From Bacillus sp. AFS037270 (GTDB lineage Bacteria; Bacillota; Bacilli; Bacillales_B; DSM-18226), in NCBI RefSeq assembly GCF_002585305.1, contig NZ_NUNF01000010.1, positions 186,743 through 224,376 on the forward strand: a stretch of DNA of 37,634 bases, written 5' to 3'. The notes under the pieces were generated by a model, which saw only the letters and a list, made by a program, of their open reading frames with translations, had not been told where the DNA came from and searched no databases. A program made the position numbers and the translations under genes. Positions 16,008-25,058 of this stretch are shown piece by piece; the stretch's first letter is position 1, and each line of letters starts with the position of its first letter.

Positions 16008-16157
16008 ATGCGTGTAAATATTACGCTAGCTTGCACTGAGTGTGGAGATCGTAACTATATTTCAACAAAAAATAAACGTAACAACCCAGATCGTCTTGAG
16101 CTTAAGAAATATTGCCCAAGAGAAAAGCGTACAACAGCACATCGTGAAACAAAATAA
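16008..16157 (+). CDS. rpmG: 50S ribosomal protein L33, RpmGA type
   Basis: This is a 49-residue protein, [17 protein letters not shown] at the start and HRETK at the end, the typical ends of bacterial L33. Cysteines are at 9, 12 and 36 (CTEC and KYCPRE). The fourth position of a full zinc ribbon is Glu39, so tight zinc binding is doubtful; this matches what I recall of the RpmGA form. GGAGGG lies eight bases upstream of the ATG. The position before yqgN matches rpmGA in B. subtilis. A terminator follows immediately. Confidence 0.95.
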   Translation: MRVNITLACTECGDRNYISTKNKRNNPDRLELKKYCPREKRTTAHRETK

Positions 16158-16185
16158 GCAGTGGGGCTTCCTGCTGCTTTTTTTG
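16157..16185 (+). terminator. rpmG intrinsic terminator
   Basis: The stem GCAGTGGG / CCTGCTGC (two wobble pairs) around GCTT begins at the rpmG stop and is followed by TTTTTTT. Confidence 0.8.
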
Positions 16186-16216
16186 TTGCCATCAAATAGT
16201 AAGGAGAGCCAATTTT

Positions 16217-16786
16217 ATGACTGATAAGAATAAGATACGTAAACAGGTTAAAGAAACCCTTTCAACGCTGTCAAGACCCCTTTATGAGGATTATTCCTAT
16301 AAGATCGCCAGAACTTTATTTGCTGATGATGATTGGAAGAAGGCAAAGATCATCGGAATTTATGTTTCAAGACAGCCTGAAGTAGATACATATCAAATCA
16401 TTCGAAAAGCTTGGGAACAAGGGAAACAAGTAGTTATACCAAGATGCAGTCCAACTGACAAAAGGTTATCATTTAGGACACTTACGGAATTTTCCCAGCT
16501 TGAATCGGTCTATTATGGGTTATTAGAACCAATAGAAGAACTGACTGCCGAAATTAATGCCGAAATGATTGATTTAATAATTGTACCGGGCCTCGGATAT
16601 ACTAGGTCAGGCTATCGGTTAGGATTTGGCGGCGGATACTATGATCGTTTCTTAGCTAATTATTCCGGTAAAACTCTATCGCTAGCCTTTAATCAACAAA
16701 TCATTTCTCATCTTCCAATTGAAAATCATGATATTCCTGTTTCTAAAATTATTACAAATGGTGAGGTCATCATAACGAAATGCTAG
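16217..16786 (+). CDS. yqgN: 5-formyltetrahydrofolate cyclo-ligase
   Basis: This 189-residue cytosolic enzyme converts 5-formyl-THF to 5,10-methenyl-THF with ATP, recycling a folate side product. Family features are present. The N-terminal basic segment is KNKIRKQVKETL. Near the middle IIGIYVSRQPEVDT and KQVVIPRC are seen. The signature is PGLGYTRSGYRLGFGGGYYDRFL (about 119-141), whose glycine-rich part binds ATP. A strong AAGGAGAG site precedes the ATG. It overlaps the next gene by 7 bases. The name YqgN follows the B. subtilis gene order. Confidence 0.93.
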   Translation: MTDKNKIRKQVKETLSTLSRPLYEDYSYKIARTLFADDDWKKAKIIGIYVSRQPEVDTYQIIRKAWEQGKQVVIPRCSPTDKRLSFRTLTEFSQLESVYYGLLEPIEELTAEINAEMIDLIIVPGLGYTRSGYRLGFGGGYYDRFLANYSGKTLSLAFNQQIISHLPIENHDIPVSKIITNGEVIITKC

Positions 16787-17565
16787 AAGACTTGTTTATA
16801 AATCTTGTGATAATAATTGGGGCAATGGCTGGATATTTTCAAAAATCCCTTACATTAACCGGTGCTTTTGCAGCTATGCTGGTTGGAATTTCTGTTTATG
16901 CCGGTATGGGTTTAAATGGACTTGCATTGCTTGGTGCTTTTTTTGTATCTTCCAACTTTTGGTCAAAACATAAAAGAAATGTAAAAAAGACTATGGAAGA
17001 AAAATTGGCAAAAGGAGCAACAAGAGATTGGCTTCAGGTCCTAGCGAACGGAGGGGCTGCGGCTCTTTTTAGTCTCCTTTATTTATTTCAGCCTGAACGG
17101 GCTTGGTTGATCGGGTTTATGGTTTGTTTAGCGAGCGCCAATTCTGATACATGGGCATCGGAAATTGGCAGTTTAAGCAAGAAGAACCCTATATACATAC
17201 GAACATTTAAACGAATTGAAAGAGGAACTTCAGGTGCAATCAGTGGTTTAGGCAGTGCAGCGGCTGCCGCCGGCTCTTTCTTCATCTCCATTCTAGGTTA
17301 TTTTCTTTTCCAATTAGATATCTATTTAATGTTGATTGTATTTTTATTTGGCTTTATCGGAAATGTCATTGATACGTTATTTGGGGCATTTTACCAACAA
17401 GTTTATCTATGTGGACATTGTGGAATTACTACTGAAAAGAAGAGCCATTGTCAAATGCCCACAACTCGAATAAAAGGACTCACCTTAGTGGATAATGATA
17501 TGGTAAATTTTCTTTCGGGTTTTATAGCTTCATTGTTATCAATCGTAATTTTAAGACTTTTTTGA
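16780..17565 (+). CDS. DUF92 family membrane protein
   Basis: This is a 261-residue integral membrane protein with about six or seven hydrophobic segments. It has the DUF92 signature ASANSDTWASEIGSLSKKNP (about 113-132) and a second conserved motif with G-rich SGLGSAAAAAGS. Plant members of this family include the phytyl-phosphate kinase VTE6, so a lipid-alcohol phosphate kinase is possible but unproven for bacterial members. A CGHCG / SHCQMPTT cysteine-containing loop lies near residues 208-225. The ATG overlaps the end of yqgN (ATGCTAG), so the two are co-translated. Confidence 0.8.
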   Translation: MLEDLFINLVIIIGAMAGYFQKSLTLTGAFAAMLVGISVYAGMGLNGLALLGAFFVSSNFWSKHKRNVKKTMEEKLAKGATRDWLQVLANGGAAALFSLLYLFQPERAWLIGFMVCLASANSDTWASEIGSLSKKNPIYIRTFKRIERGTSGAISGLGSAAAAAGSFFISILGYFLFQLDIYLMLIVFLFGFIGNVIDTLFGAFYQQVYLCGHCGITTEKKSHCQMPTTRIKGLTLVDNDMVNFLSGFIASLLSIVILRLF

Positions 17566-17592
17566 TAAAATTCTAAATTGTATTCATATAAT
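17562..17592 (+). promoter_or_regulatory. possible ldh promoter
   Basis: A consensus TATAAT (17587-17592) lies 44 bases upstream of the ldh ATG, with TTGATA 19 bp further up, overlapping the upstream stop codon. The spacing is long for sigma-A. No convincing Rex site (TTGTGA-N6-TCACAA) was seen. Confidence 0.35.
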
Positions 17593-17636
17593 ATTTACAC
17601 TGTATCAATGGATAAAACAAAATGGGAGGAATGTAG

Positions 17637-18590
<954 letters not shown>

Positions 18591-18601
18591 ATGTTAATTA
18601 T

Positions 18602-18634
18602 AAAAGAGACGAATTTCTTATTCGTTTCTTTTCT
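18602..18634 (+). terminator. ldh intrinsic terminator
   Basis: The stem AGAGACGAAT / ATTCGTTTCT (one wobble) around TTCTT is followed by TTTCTTT, shortly after the ldh stop. Confidence 0.75.
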
Positions 18635-18694
18635 TTATGAATAATGGATAAATCTTTTGCATCTATCACAGAATAGTAAGTAGGAGGGATGATG

Positions 18695-18889
18695 ATGTCT
18701 CGTCTATTAACATCGATTTTTATGATAGGTTCAATTGGTTATGTTGTGTTCCGCTACAGGTATAGAATTATCAATGCCCTGATCGGGACAGGCTGGATGC
18801 GAAGGCTTGCTGTAGGCTCTATCATGAGCTTCCCTGGGGTAAGACAAAAATTAATGTCATCCGTTTTTGGAGGACCATCTGCTAGGTGA
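18695..18889 (+). CDS. small basic membrane protein, possibly YqgO-like
   Basis: This is a protein of about 64 residues with one hydrophobic N-terminal helix (LLTSIFMIGSIGYVVF), then a basic stretch (RYRYR) and an amphipathic remainder ending MSSVFGGPSAR. Three ATGs occur in a row; the third (18695) is best spaced from AGGAGGG at 18682-18688. The position before the rhomboid gene suggests the small YqgO of B. subtilis, but I cannot confirm homology. Its stop codon lies in a strong terminator, so it is a short separate transcript. No function can be assigned. Confidence 0.65.
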   Translation: MSRLLTSIFMIGSIGYVVFRYRYRIINALIGTGWMRRLAVGSIMSFPGVRQKLMSSVFGGPSAR

Positions 18890-18916
18890 AAACCACAGAT
18901 GGTTTTCTGTTTTTTG
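18888..18916 (+). terminator. terminator of the small membrane protein gene
   Basis: The perfect 7-bp stem GAAAACC / GGTTTTC around ACAGAT overlaps the stop codon and is followed by TGTTTTTT. Confidence 0.8.
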
Positions 18917-18954
18917 TCCAATTTTTAAAATTTATTTTGTCAGTGGTTTAGAGC

Positions 18955-18983
18955 CATTGTTGATCGTTCTTTTCGTTTATAAT
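18955..18983 (+). promoter_or_regulatory. probable gluP promoter
   Basis: A consensus TATAAT at 18978-18983 is preceded 17 bp upstream by a weak CATTGT. It is the only good -10 before gluP and leaves a leader of about 120 bases, which contains the four-codon ORF noted under findings. Confidence 0.4.
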
Positions 18984-19109
18984 GAAAGGAACGGAGGGAA
19001 ATGAATACAGATTAATACTTAGACCATGTTTAGCTTTAGGTGTAAATTTGTACTGGCAATGGCCATAACTATCCATATACTTTTAGCTTAAATAGAAAGT
19101 AGGGGAGAA

Positions 19110-20669
19110 ATGAATAATAAAGAAGGTTACATCTTTTGGAGGGTGGCATATTCTTTCATTTCTGATCAGGGTTATCGGGTTATTCAATTATTTGAAAATC
19201 AAAAAGAACTGTGGCTTGAAAAGTTAGAAAATAAAAAAGCTCCTATTATTCGCATGCTGCTCCATGATTTAAATTGGAGTAATGCCATGCAGAGAGATAT
19301 TGAATTTACAGCTTCAAACGGGGAAAGAGTGCGTAAACAAATCAGTAAGAGAGAACTTAATGTACTGAATATTTATGTCAGTCAGTTTCCGCCGGTGGAT
19401 GAGTATGAATATCGTCTTGCAAAACCTTTTGTATTTCCACAAGAAAATAAAACGACCGTTACTTCTATTATTTTGGCAAACGGGAAACATGAATCAGGAT
19501 TTAGAAACATTTCCGAAAATCTTGGTTCAAATATTCATTTTGAATTCCAGGATGATTATTCAGAACAAGAGGTAGAGGAATTAAAGAAGTCGGCATTAAA
19601 TCTTAACGTTAAAAAGGTTAGAGCCGAACAAGAGATTCTTTTTAATGGAAAGCCTTTGCTTACATATGTTTTTATCGTCAGTCAACTTGCTGTTTTCCTT
19701 TGGATGGAAATTCACGGGGGAAGCACTAATACATCCACATTAATAAAGTATGGTGCCAAAGTAAACGCCCTGATCTATCAAGGTGAGTGGTGGAGATTGA
19801 TTACACCCATTTTTCTGCATAGTGGCTTTTTACATTTAGTAATGAATACACTAGCATTATATTTTTTAGGTTTAACAGTTGAACGAATATTTGGCAATAT
19901 TCGGTTCCTTTTTATTTATCTATTTGCTGGTGTTACTGGTTTTATTTCAAGTTTTCTTTTTAGTCCAATCGTATCAGTTGGGGCAAGTGGGGCTATTTAT
20001 GGCTGTTTTGGTGCATTATTATATTTTGGTACGATTTATCCCAAATTATTCTCTCGGACAATAGGATTAAATTTAATTGTTGTACTCGGAATAAACCTTG
20101 TATTTAGCTTTACGTCTTCAGGAATCGATAACTATGGTCATCTAGGTGGATTAGCAGGAGGATTTTTAGCTGCAGGAATGATGCACTTTCCAAAAAATAA
20201 AAAATGGGTATTACAACTTTTATTCTTCTTCTTGTCAGTAACAATTGTTGGCGGATCATTGTTTTATGGATACCATTCAACTTCAAGTACAGTCTATGAG
20301 GATTCGGTTGTAATGTTGGCACAAGAGTATGTGAATAAAGGAAATTATAAAGATGCATATAAGTTATTAAAAGATTTTGAACAGAAAACCAGTAATCCGA
20401 CAGAAAAAACATATTTAATTTTAGGCTTTGTTGAATACAAACAAAACCAATTATCAGATGCAAAAACACATCTGCATAAAGCTATTGAATATGATTCCAA
20501 ATTATCGACAGCATACTATTATTTAGCTATCATAAATTTCAATGAGAATAATTTTAAACAAGCCAAACAGAATGCAGAAAAAGCTGTGAAGCTGAATCCA
20601 AGTGACCGGGACTTTTCAAAGTTGCTTAATTACATTAATCAAACACAATCCACAGGAAAAGAAGGATAG
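19110..20669 (+). CDS. gluP: rhomboid family intramembrane serine protease with TPR domain (GluP/YqgP)
   Basis: This is a 519-residue membrane protease. A soluble N-terminal domain (about 1-180) is followed by a rhomboid core of about seven transmembrane segments, and by a C-terminal region with TPR-like repeats (about 425-515, YYLAIINFNENNFKQAKQNAEKA). The catalytic dyad is Ser293 in GASG and His344 in YGHLGG; the RWW..TPIFLHSGFLHLVMN segment is also diagnostic. In B. subtilis YqgP the dyad is Ser288/His339, a close positional match. That enzyme cleaves the magnesium transporter MgtE under manganese stress together with FtsH (established for B. subtilis). The start has GGGGAG seven bases upstream. 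It is followed by yqgQ and glcK. Confidence 0.93.
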   Translation: MNNKEGYIFWRVAYSFISDQGYRVIQLFENQKELWLEKLENKKAPIIRMLLHDLNWSNAMQRDIEFTASNGERVRKQISKRELNVLNIYVSQFPPVDEYEYRLAKPFVFPQENKTTVTSIILANGKHESGFRNISENLGSNIHFEFQDDYSEQEVEELKKSALNLNVKKVRAEQEILFNGKPLLTYVFIVSQLAVFLWMEIHGGSTNTSTLIKYGAKVNALIYQGEWWRLITPIFLHSGFLHLVMNTLALYFLGLTVERIFGNIRFLFIYLFAGVTGFISSFLFSPIVSVGASGAIYGCFGALLYFGTIYPKLFSRTIGLNLIVVLGINLVFSFTSSGIDNYGHLGGLAGGFLAAGMMHFPKNKKWVLQLLFFFLSVTIVGGSLFYGYHSTSSTVYEDSVVMLAQEYVNKGNYKDAYKLLKDFEQKTSNPTEKTYLILGFVEYKQNQLSDAKTHLHKAIEYDSKLSTAYYYLAIINFNENNFKQAKQNAEKAVKLNPSDRDFSKLLNYINQTQSTGKEG

Positions 20670-20752
20670 CTTCGAGAGCGTTCGTGAGGTATACTTTTAT
20701 TTAGTATAAGAATATACTCTCCATTCAAAATGAAGGAGGCAGGGGTCTCTAG

Positions 20753-20962
20753 ATGAAGACAATCTATGATATTCAGCAATTTTTGAAACAATTTGGAACC
20801 ATTATTTATGTTGGTGATCGAATTGGTGACCTTGAGCTAATGGAAGCAGAGTTAAAAGACTTATATCATGCACAATTAATTGAACCAAGAGAATATCAGT
20901 CTGCTTTGTTATTATTAAGACATGAAATCCAGATTCAAAAAGAAAAAAGTAACCAAAGGTAG
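20753..20962 (+). CDS. yqgQ: DUF910 family small protein YqgQ
   Basis: This is a 69-residue, charged, helical cytosolic protein. The pattern MKTIYDIQQFLKQFGT..IYVGDR..DLELMEAELKDLY is characteristic of the YqgQ/DUF910 family, which is almost always placed directly before glcK. The AGGAGG site is 13 bases from the ATG, so the closer GGGG may help initiation. The gap to glcK is 11 bases, so they are co-transcribed. Its function is not established. Confidence 0.85.
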   Translation: MKTIYDIQQFLKQFGTIIYVGDRIGDLELMEAELKDLYHAQLIEPREYQSALLLLRHEIQIQKEKSNQR

Positions 20963-20973
20963 GGGAATTTACG

Positions 20974-21936
20974 TTGACAGATAAATGGATAGCAGGTATC
21001 GACCTCGGCGGCACAACTACTAAAATAGCCTTTATTACAAACTCCGGTGATATTGTACATAAGTGGGAAATCATAACAGATAATTCGAATGAAGGTCAAA
21101 ATATTACTTCCAATATTGCTAAGGCAATTGATGAGAAGTTGTCTCAGATTGGTGAAACCAAAGAAAAGTTAATGGGGATTGGTATGGGGGCACCTGGACC
21201 TGTTGACTATGAGTCAGGGATTATCTTAAATGTCGTAAATTTAGGCTGGAAGGATAACTACCCACTCAAGGATAGCCTGGAAGAAGCAACTTCACTTCCT
21301 GCAGCTGTTGAAAACGATGCAAACTGTGCGGCCTTAGGGGAAATGTGGAGCGGTGCCGGGAATGGGGCAAAAGATCTCGTCTGTGTTACACTAGGGACTG
21401 GTGTCGGCGGCGGGGTTATTGCAAATGGAAATATTATCCAGGGTATTAACGGTGCAGCTGGTGAGATTGGCCATATCACAGTCATTCCATCTGGCGGAGC
21501 GCCTTGTAATTGCGGAAAAACAGGATGTCTTGAAACCGTTGCCTCTGCTACTGGGATTGTTCGGTTAGCTGAGGAGGCCGTTAAAAACAGCAGCTCATCA
21601 AGTAAATTAGGAGAACTGTTTAGGATCACTGCTAAGGATGTTTTTGATGCAGCCCGCGATAACGATCAATTGGCACAAAAGGTATTAAATGAAGTATCCT
21701 TCCATTTAGGATTAGCTTTAGCAAATATCGGCAACACACTAAATCCTGATAAAATTGTTTTAGGTGGAGGCGTATCGAAAGCAGGGAATATTTTACTAGA
21801 TTCAGTAAAAGAGAACTTCGAGAAATTTGCCTTCCCTGCAGTTAGAAATTCTACTGAAATAGATATTGCCACATTAGGAAATGATGCAGGTGTTTTAGGT
21901 GCCGCCTGGTTAATAAAAAATAAATTAAATCAATAA
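20974..21936 (+). CDS. glcK: ROK-family glucokinase
   Basis: This 320-residue ROK kinase phosphorylates glucose with ATP. It has the phosphate-binding motif IAGIDLGGTTTKIAF (about 5-19) and the catalytic Asp115 in ENDANCAALGE. The structural zinc site uses His167, Cys178, Cys180 and Cys185 (CNCGKTGCLE). The motif VTLGTGVGGGVI is also present. Length and the zinc motif fit bacterial GlcK. The start is TTG at 20974 with AGGGGAA nine bases upstream; no ATG in the frame fits the conserved N-terminus. It follows gluP and yqgQ and ends in its own terminator. Confidence 0.95.
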   Translation: MTDKWIAGIDLGGTTTKIAFITNSGDIVHKWEIITDNSNEGQNITSNIAKAIDEKLSQIGETKEKLMGIGMGAPGPVDYESGIILNVVNLGWKDNYPLKDSLEEATSLPAAVENDANCAALGEMWSGAGNGAKDLVCVTLGTGVGGGVIANGNIIQGINGAAGEIGHITVIPSGGAPCNCGKTGCLETVASATGIVRLAEEAVKNSSSSSKLGELFRITAKDVFDAARDNDQLAQKVLNEVSFHLGLALANIGNTLNPDKIVLGGGVSKAGNILLDSVKENFEKFAFPAVRNSTEIDIATLGNDAGVLGAAWLIKNKLNQ

Positions 21937-21942
21937 TCATTT

Positions 21943-21968
21943 AAAAACCCGTAGAATTACGGGTTTTT
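21943..21968 (+). terminator. glcK intrinsic terminator
   Basis: The perfect stem AAAACCCGTA / TACGGGTTTT with a four-base loop runs into a T tract just after glcK. Confidence 0.88.
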
Positions 21969-22020
21969 ATCATTTTTTGATGAAGATTTACATATATTCT
22001 TTATGATGGGAGGAGAGTAT

Positions 22021-23208
22021 ATGGAGATAAGTGTACGACCTGAGGATACTCTATCATATTTAAGCAAGTTATTTAAAATCCCACTCCAGCTAATATTGGA
22101 TTCCAACTCACACGTAAATCCAATGGATATGAAACCAGCAGATAAAATTCATTTACCTGGATATGTTTCAGTTCCCTATACTATAAAAGAGGGAGATACG
22201 TTTGAAAAAATTTCTGTATTAAGAGGAATAGAGCTGGAATCCCTCTTTCTACTAAATCAAACCATAGATCCAATCCAACTGGTTATTGGTGAGCAGGTTT
22301 TTGTCCCCGAAAAAATAGTCGTTCCCCTTGTACAAGAAAAAACCCCGTTAGATTATAATAGACTGGCAAAATTAATGAAAAATCTTAAGAGGGTTTATCC
22401 CTTTATGGAAGTAACAAACATTGGTACGAGTGTTTTAGGTAACCCTATTCATGAAATCAGGATTGGAAAGGGAGATAAGAAAATACATATGAATGCTTCC
22501 TTCCATGCCAATGAATGGATTACTACAATGGTCCTCATGAGTTTACTAAACCAGTATTTGGTATCAATCACAAATAATCAACCCGTTAGAGGGAGGAAGG
22601 CATTAGCTCTTTATGAGAACGTTGAGTTATCCCTTGTACCAATGGTTAATCCTGATGGAGTAGATTTGGTGTTAAACGGGCCGCCTGCTCATTTACGAGA
22701 AGATCTTATAAAAATTAATGAAGGCAGTGATGACTTTATCCATTGGAAAGCAAATATAAGAGGCATCGATTTAAATAACCAATTTCCAGCTAACTGGGAG
22801 CTATGCAGGAAAAATAAGAAGCCACAGGCACCTGCCTCGCGAGACTTTCCAGGAGACGATCCATTAACAGAACCTGAGGCAGCCGCTATGGCGGATTTAG
22901 CCCATAAAAATGACTTTGACCTCATTCTTGCCTTTCATACCCAAGGAGAGGAATTTTATTGGGGGTATGAAGGACTTGAACCTGCTGAGTCTGAATTACT
23001 TGCGAAAGAATTTGAAAAAGTGAGTGGGTACCGTGCGATCCGCTATGTAAACAGTCATGCAGGATATAAGGATTGGTTTATTCAGGAATTTCATAGGCCT
23101 GGGTTTACTCTAGAGCTGGGGAAGGGAATTAATCCGTTACCGCTTTCTCAATTTCCAGAAATACTTAAACATGCTGAAGGAATATTTTTTGCTGCATTAG
23201 CTTATTAA
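22021..23208 (+). CDS. yqgT: LysM-containing M14 peptidase, gamma-D-glutamyl-L-diamino acid endopeptidase type (YqgT)
   Basis: This is a 395-residue protein with two N-terminal LysM domains (about 3-47 and 50-98; second begins VPYTIKEGDTFEKISV) and a zinc carboxypeptidase M14 domain. Zinc ligands are His162 and Glu165 (HANE) and His306 (AFHTQGEE). The catalytic Glu365 lies in TLELGKG. Enzymes of this architecture cleave the gamma-D-Glu to diaminopimelate bond in peptidoglycan stem peptides, and homologues act in sporulating bacilli. No classical signal peptide is visible, which fits a cytosolic or mother-cell site. The start at 22021 has GGGAGGAG close upstream; the 22003 ATG is part of that ribosome-binding region. 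In B. subtilis yqgS lies between glcK and yqgT; it is absent here. Confidence 0.9.
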   Translation: MEISVRPEDTLSYLSKLFKIPLQLILDSNSHVNPMDMKPADKIHLPGYVSVPYTIKEGDTFEKISVLRGIELESLFLLNQTIDPIQLVIGEQVFVPEKIVVPLVQEKTPLDYNRLAKLMKNLKRVYPFMEVTNIGTSVLGNPIHEIRIGKGDKKIHMNASFHANEWITTMVLMSLLNQYLVSITNNQPVRGRKALALYENVELSLVPMVNPDGVDLVLNGPPAHLREDLIKINEGSDDFIHWKANIRGIDLNNQFPANWELCRKNKKPQAPASRDFPGDDPLTEPEAAAMADLAHKNDFDLILAFHTQGEEFYWGYEGLEPAESELLAKEFEKVSGYRAIRYVNSHAGYKDWFIQEFHRPGFTLELGKGINPLPLSQFPEILKHAEGIFFAALAY

Positions 23209-23227
23209 ATTTTCCGGGTTTCTTACT

Positions 23228-23357
23228 TGTAATATCACCCTACTGTTATTAAAATAGAGTGGAACTAGCATGAGAAAATTTAGATAATGATGGGGCCTTA
23301 AAGACCGTCCACTGACAACCATCGATTAAAAAAGCCGGGCAATCTACGGCTTTTTTT
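23228..23357 (+). ncRNA. candidate short transcript or attenuated leader upstream of yqgU
   Basis: A good sigma-A-type promoter, TTGTAA (23228) - 17 bp - TAAAAT (ending 23256), is followed about 70 bases on by an intrinsic terminator (23328-23357: AAAAGCCG / CGGCTTTT then T7). Between them lies the complementary pair GATGG / CCATC. A transcript of roughly 95 nt with no coding capacity would result. It could be an attenuator for yqgU or a small RNA. It could also be only the yqgT terminator next to a spurious promoter. I do not recognise a riboswitch class. Confidence 0.35.
23328..23357 (+). terminator. intrinsic terminator between yqgT and yqgU
   Basis: The stem AAAAAAGCCG paired with CGGCTTTTTTT around a nine-base loop is followed directly by a T tract. 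Confidence 0.8.
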
Positions 23358-23440
23358 CCTATTTAAGTTAGGTGGATCATGTTTGAAAATATTTTTGTTA
23401 ATCAACCGTCGTAACCATGATAGGGATAGGAGGAGACGAC

Positions 23441-24589
23441 TTGATTCATTTGAACAAATTAAACCAAGCGAACAGTACACTTATTTTGCTAATCTTTATT
23501 TTGTCGTCTCTCTTCTTAGGTGCGTGTGCCGTTAAGGATCAGTCTAAACAAAAAATTCCTCATAATAATGAAAAGACAAAGGTACCTGCTGCATCACTCA
23601 GTGCCGAATGGAAACTGCCAATAACGATTCCTGCAGGTCAGGGTGAATTTTATAAAGTAGCAGGCTGGTATACTAACCAACAAATTTTCTATGTAACCAA
23701 CTTAAACCAAACCTCCAATCTATTTCTTTATAATCTGTTAACAGGAAAAAGTAAGTTGATTTATAAAACTGAGAATCCGATTGTCAATGTCCAAATAAGC
23801 CCATCAAAGAAATATCTATTAGTTCATACCTCACCGTCCTCCTATGAGGGAGTGGTTACGATCATTGATGCTAAAGGGACTGAACTTTTAAAAAAGACAT
23901 TTCCGTCCTATGATCTAGGGTTTGAGTGGAATCCTTATAATGAGTCAAAGGTTCTGGTTACAAAATTCGCAGAAGACTGGAGCTTTCAATTACTTATCCT
24001 AGATTCGAGGGATGATAGTACAACTGAACTCAATCTTCCGCAGCCATTTATTAAATGGATCAGGAAGGATGAAATTGCCTACCTGAACTGGAATCAAACT
24101 AGTCCCTCATTAGTTGCCCCGCTAATATTTAAACAATTAGGAAGTGAAGGGGACAAGACTGTTTTTTCTAATTTAATTCAATTTGCAGCCTATCGTAATC
24201 TGCTCATGACAGTTACTGTAAATAAAGGGGACTCATCTATTGCCGACTATTCATTCTATGACAAAGAGAAGAAAAGGCTGTTTAGCTTTTCTATACCACA
24301 TTTAACCAAGTTTTCAGATTGGCTGGTTCCTTTTTATGATTATAGCGAACAGAAGAAACAATTTCTCACCTTCAGACCGCTAGAGAGTGGTGAAATGGAT
24401 ACATATACAGATGGATTCCAACTTATTAGCTATGACCTAAAGAAGGGCAGCAGTAAACTGATTCTAGGAGGCTTGGACAATGTCCCTATTTCGATTTCAC
24501 CATCAGGGGACACAGCTCTGATAGGGAATAACTATGAAAAGATGATTGATTTAAACAAAAAGAAAAGCTATGAATTAATGAAGGAATGA
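23441..24589 (+). CDS. yqgU: YqgU-like lipoprotein
   Basis: This is a 382-residue predicted lipoprotein. After NSTLILLIFILSSLFLGAC the lipobox Leu-Gly-Ala-Cys29 marks cleavage and lipidation, so it is anchored on the outer face of the membrane. The mature part has recurring WD40/TolB-like beta strand patterns (QISPSKKYLLVHTSP, SISPSGDTALIGN), suggesting a beta-propeller. The TTG at 23441 is chosen because AGGAGGAG lies about seven bases upstream and gives a normal signal peptide. The gene order matches yqgU of B. subtilis. Function is unknown. Confidence 0.8.
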   Translation: MIHLNKLNQANSTLILLIFILSSLFLGACAVKDQSKQKIPHNNEKTKVPAASLSAEWKLPITIPAGQGEFYKVAGWYTNQQIFYVTNLNQTSNLFLYNLLTGKSKLIYKTENPIVNVQISPSKKYLLVHTSPSSYEGVVTIIDAKGTELLKKTFPSYDLGFEWNPYNESKVLVTKFAEDWSFQLLILDSRDDSTTELNLPQPFIKWIRKDEIAYLNWNQTSPSLVAPLIFKQLGSEGDKTVFSNLIQFAAYRNLLMTVTVNKGDSSIADYSFYDKEKKRLFSFSIPHLTKFSDWLVPFYDYSEQKKQFLTFRPLESGEMDTYTDGFQLISYDLKKGSSKLILGGLDNVPISISPSGDTALIGNNYEKMIDLNKKKSYELMKE

Positions 24590-24612
24590 TAATCAAAAGG
24601 TCATTCTTTTTT
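24583..24612 (+). terminator. yqgU intrinsic terminator
   Basis: GGAATGA (covering the stop codon) pairs with TCATTCT across an 11-base loop and is followed by TTTTTT. Confidence 0.6.
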
Positions 24613-24680
24613 CCTTTGTTGATTGATATGGTAAAATCACAAAGGAATATTAAAAATGTGAAAGTGATGGTGATACTCTA

Positions 24681-25007
24681 ATGGCAATTGTAGATGTAAC
24701 AGTTATACCGATTGGGACTGAAACGCCAAGTGTAAGTAAATGTGTAGCTAGTGTTCAAAAGGTATTAAGAAGCTATGAAGCGGAAGGGAAAATTAATTTC
24801 CAATTAACACCGATGAATACGATTATTGAAGGAGAATTGCCAGTTCTTTTTGAAGTCATCCAGGCCATGCATGAGGTTCCTTTCTCTGAAGGCATTAAGC
24901 GGGTTGCGACTACAATTCGAATTGATGATCGCAGAGATGTGAAGCGAAGCATGGATTATAAGGTTGAACGGGTTAATAGCCTGTTGAAAGAAAATGAGGA
25001 TAAATAA
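24681..25007 (+). CDS. yqgV: MTH1187/YqgV family thiamine-binding-like protein
   Basis: This is a 108-residue small cytosolic protein of the MTH1187 / YkoF-like family, a ferredoxin-like alpha/beta fold. Signature stretches are VTVIPIGTETPSVSKCVA at the start, FQLTPMNTIIEGEL in the middle, and ATTIRIDDRRD. Some family members bind thiamine or its precursors, but a transport or regulatory role here is unproven. GGTGAT lies six bases before the ATG, a modest ribosome binding site. An extended -10 (TGGTAAAAT) about 45 bases upstream may drive it. It ends at a bidirectional terminator facing yqgW. Confidence 0.85.
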   Translation: MAIVDVTVIPIGTETPSVSKCVASVQKVLRSYEAEGKINFQLTPMNTIIEGELPVLFEVIQAMHEVPFSEGIKRVATTIRIDDRRDVKRSMDYKVERVNSLLKENEDK

Positions 25008-25014
25008 GAAATGC

Positions 25015-25043
25015 AAAAAAGACTGTCAGAGGACAGTCTTTTG
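25015..25043. terminator. bidirectional terminator between yqgV and yqgW
   Basis: The symmetric stem AAAAGACTGTC / GACAGTCTTTT with loop AGAG has A and T tracts on both sides and separates convergent genes. Confidence 0.88.
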
Positions 25044-25058
25044 CTTTAATTATTCAGA

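Noticed and set aside
17562..17620. Rex-type operator before ldh
   Set aside because: TTGT and TTTACA halves are present but do not form the expected inverted repeat spacing.
21258..21629. 123-codon minus-strand ORF opposite glcK
   Set aside because: Antisense shadow of the conserved ROK kinase; no ribosome binding site or promoter.
23262..23345. Possible riboswitch upstream of yqgU (GATGG and CCACTG motifs)
   Set aside because: Compared from memory with fluoride, cobalamin, ZTP, THF and guanidine classes, the conserved cores do not fit; kept only as an unclassified candidate transcript.
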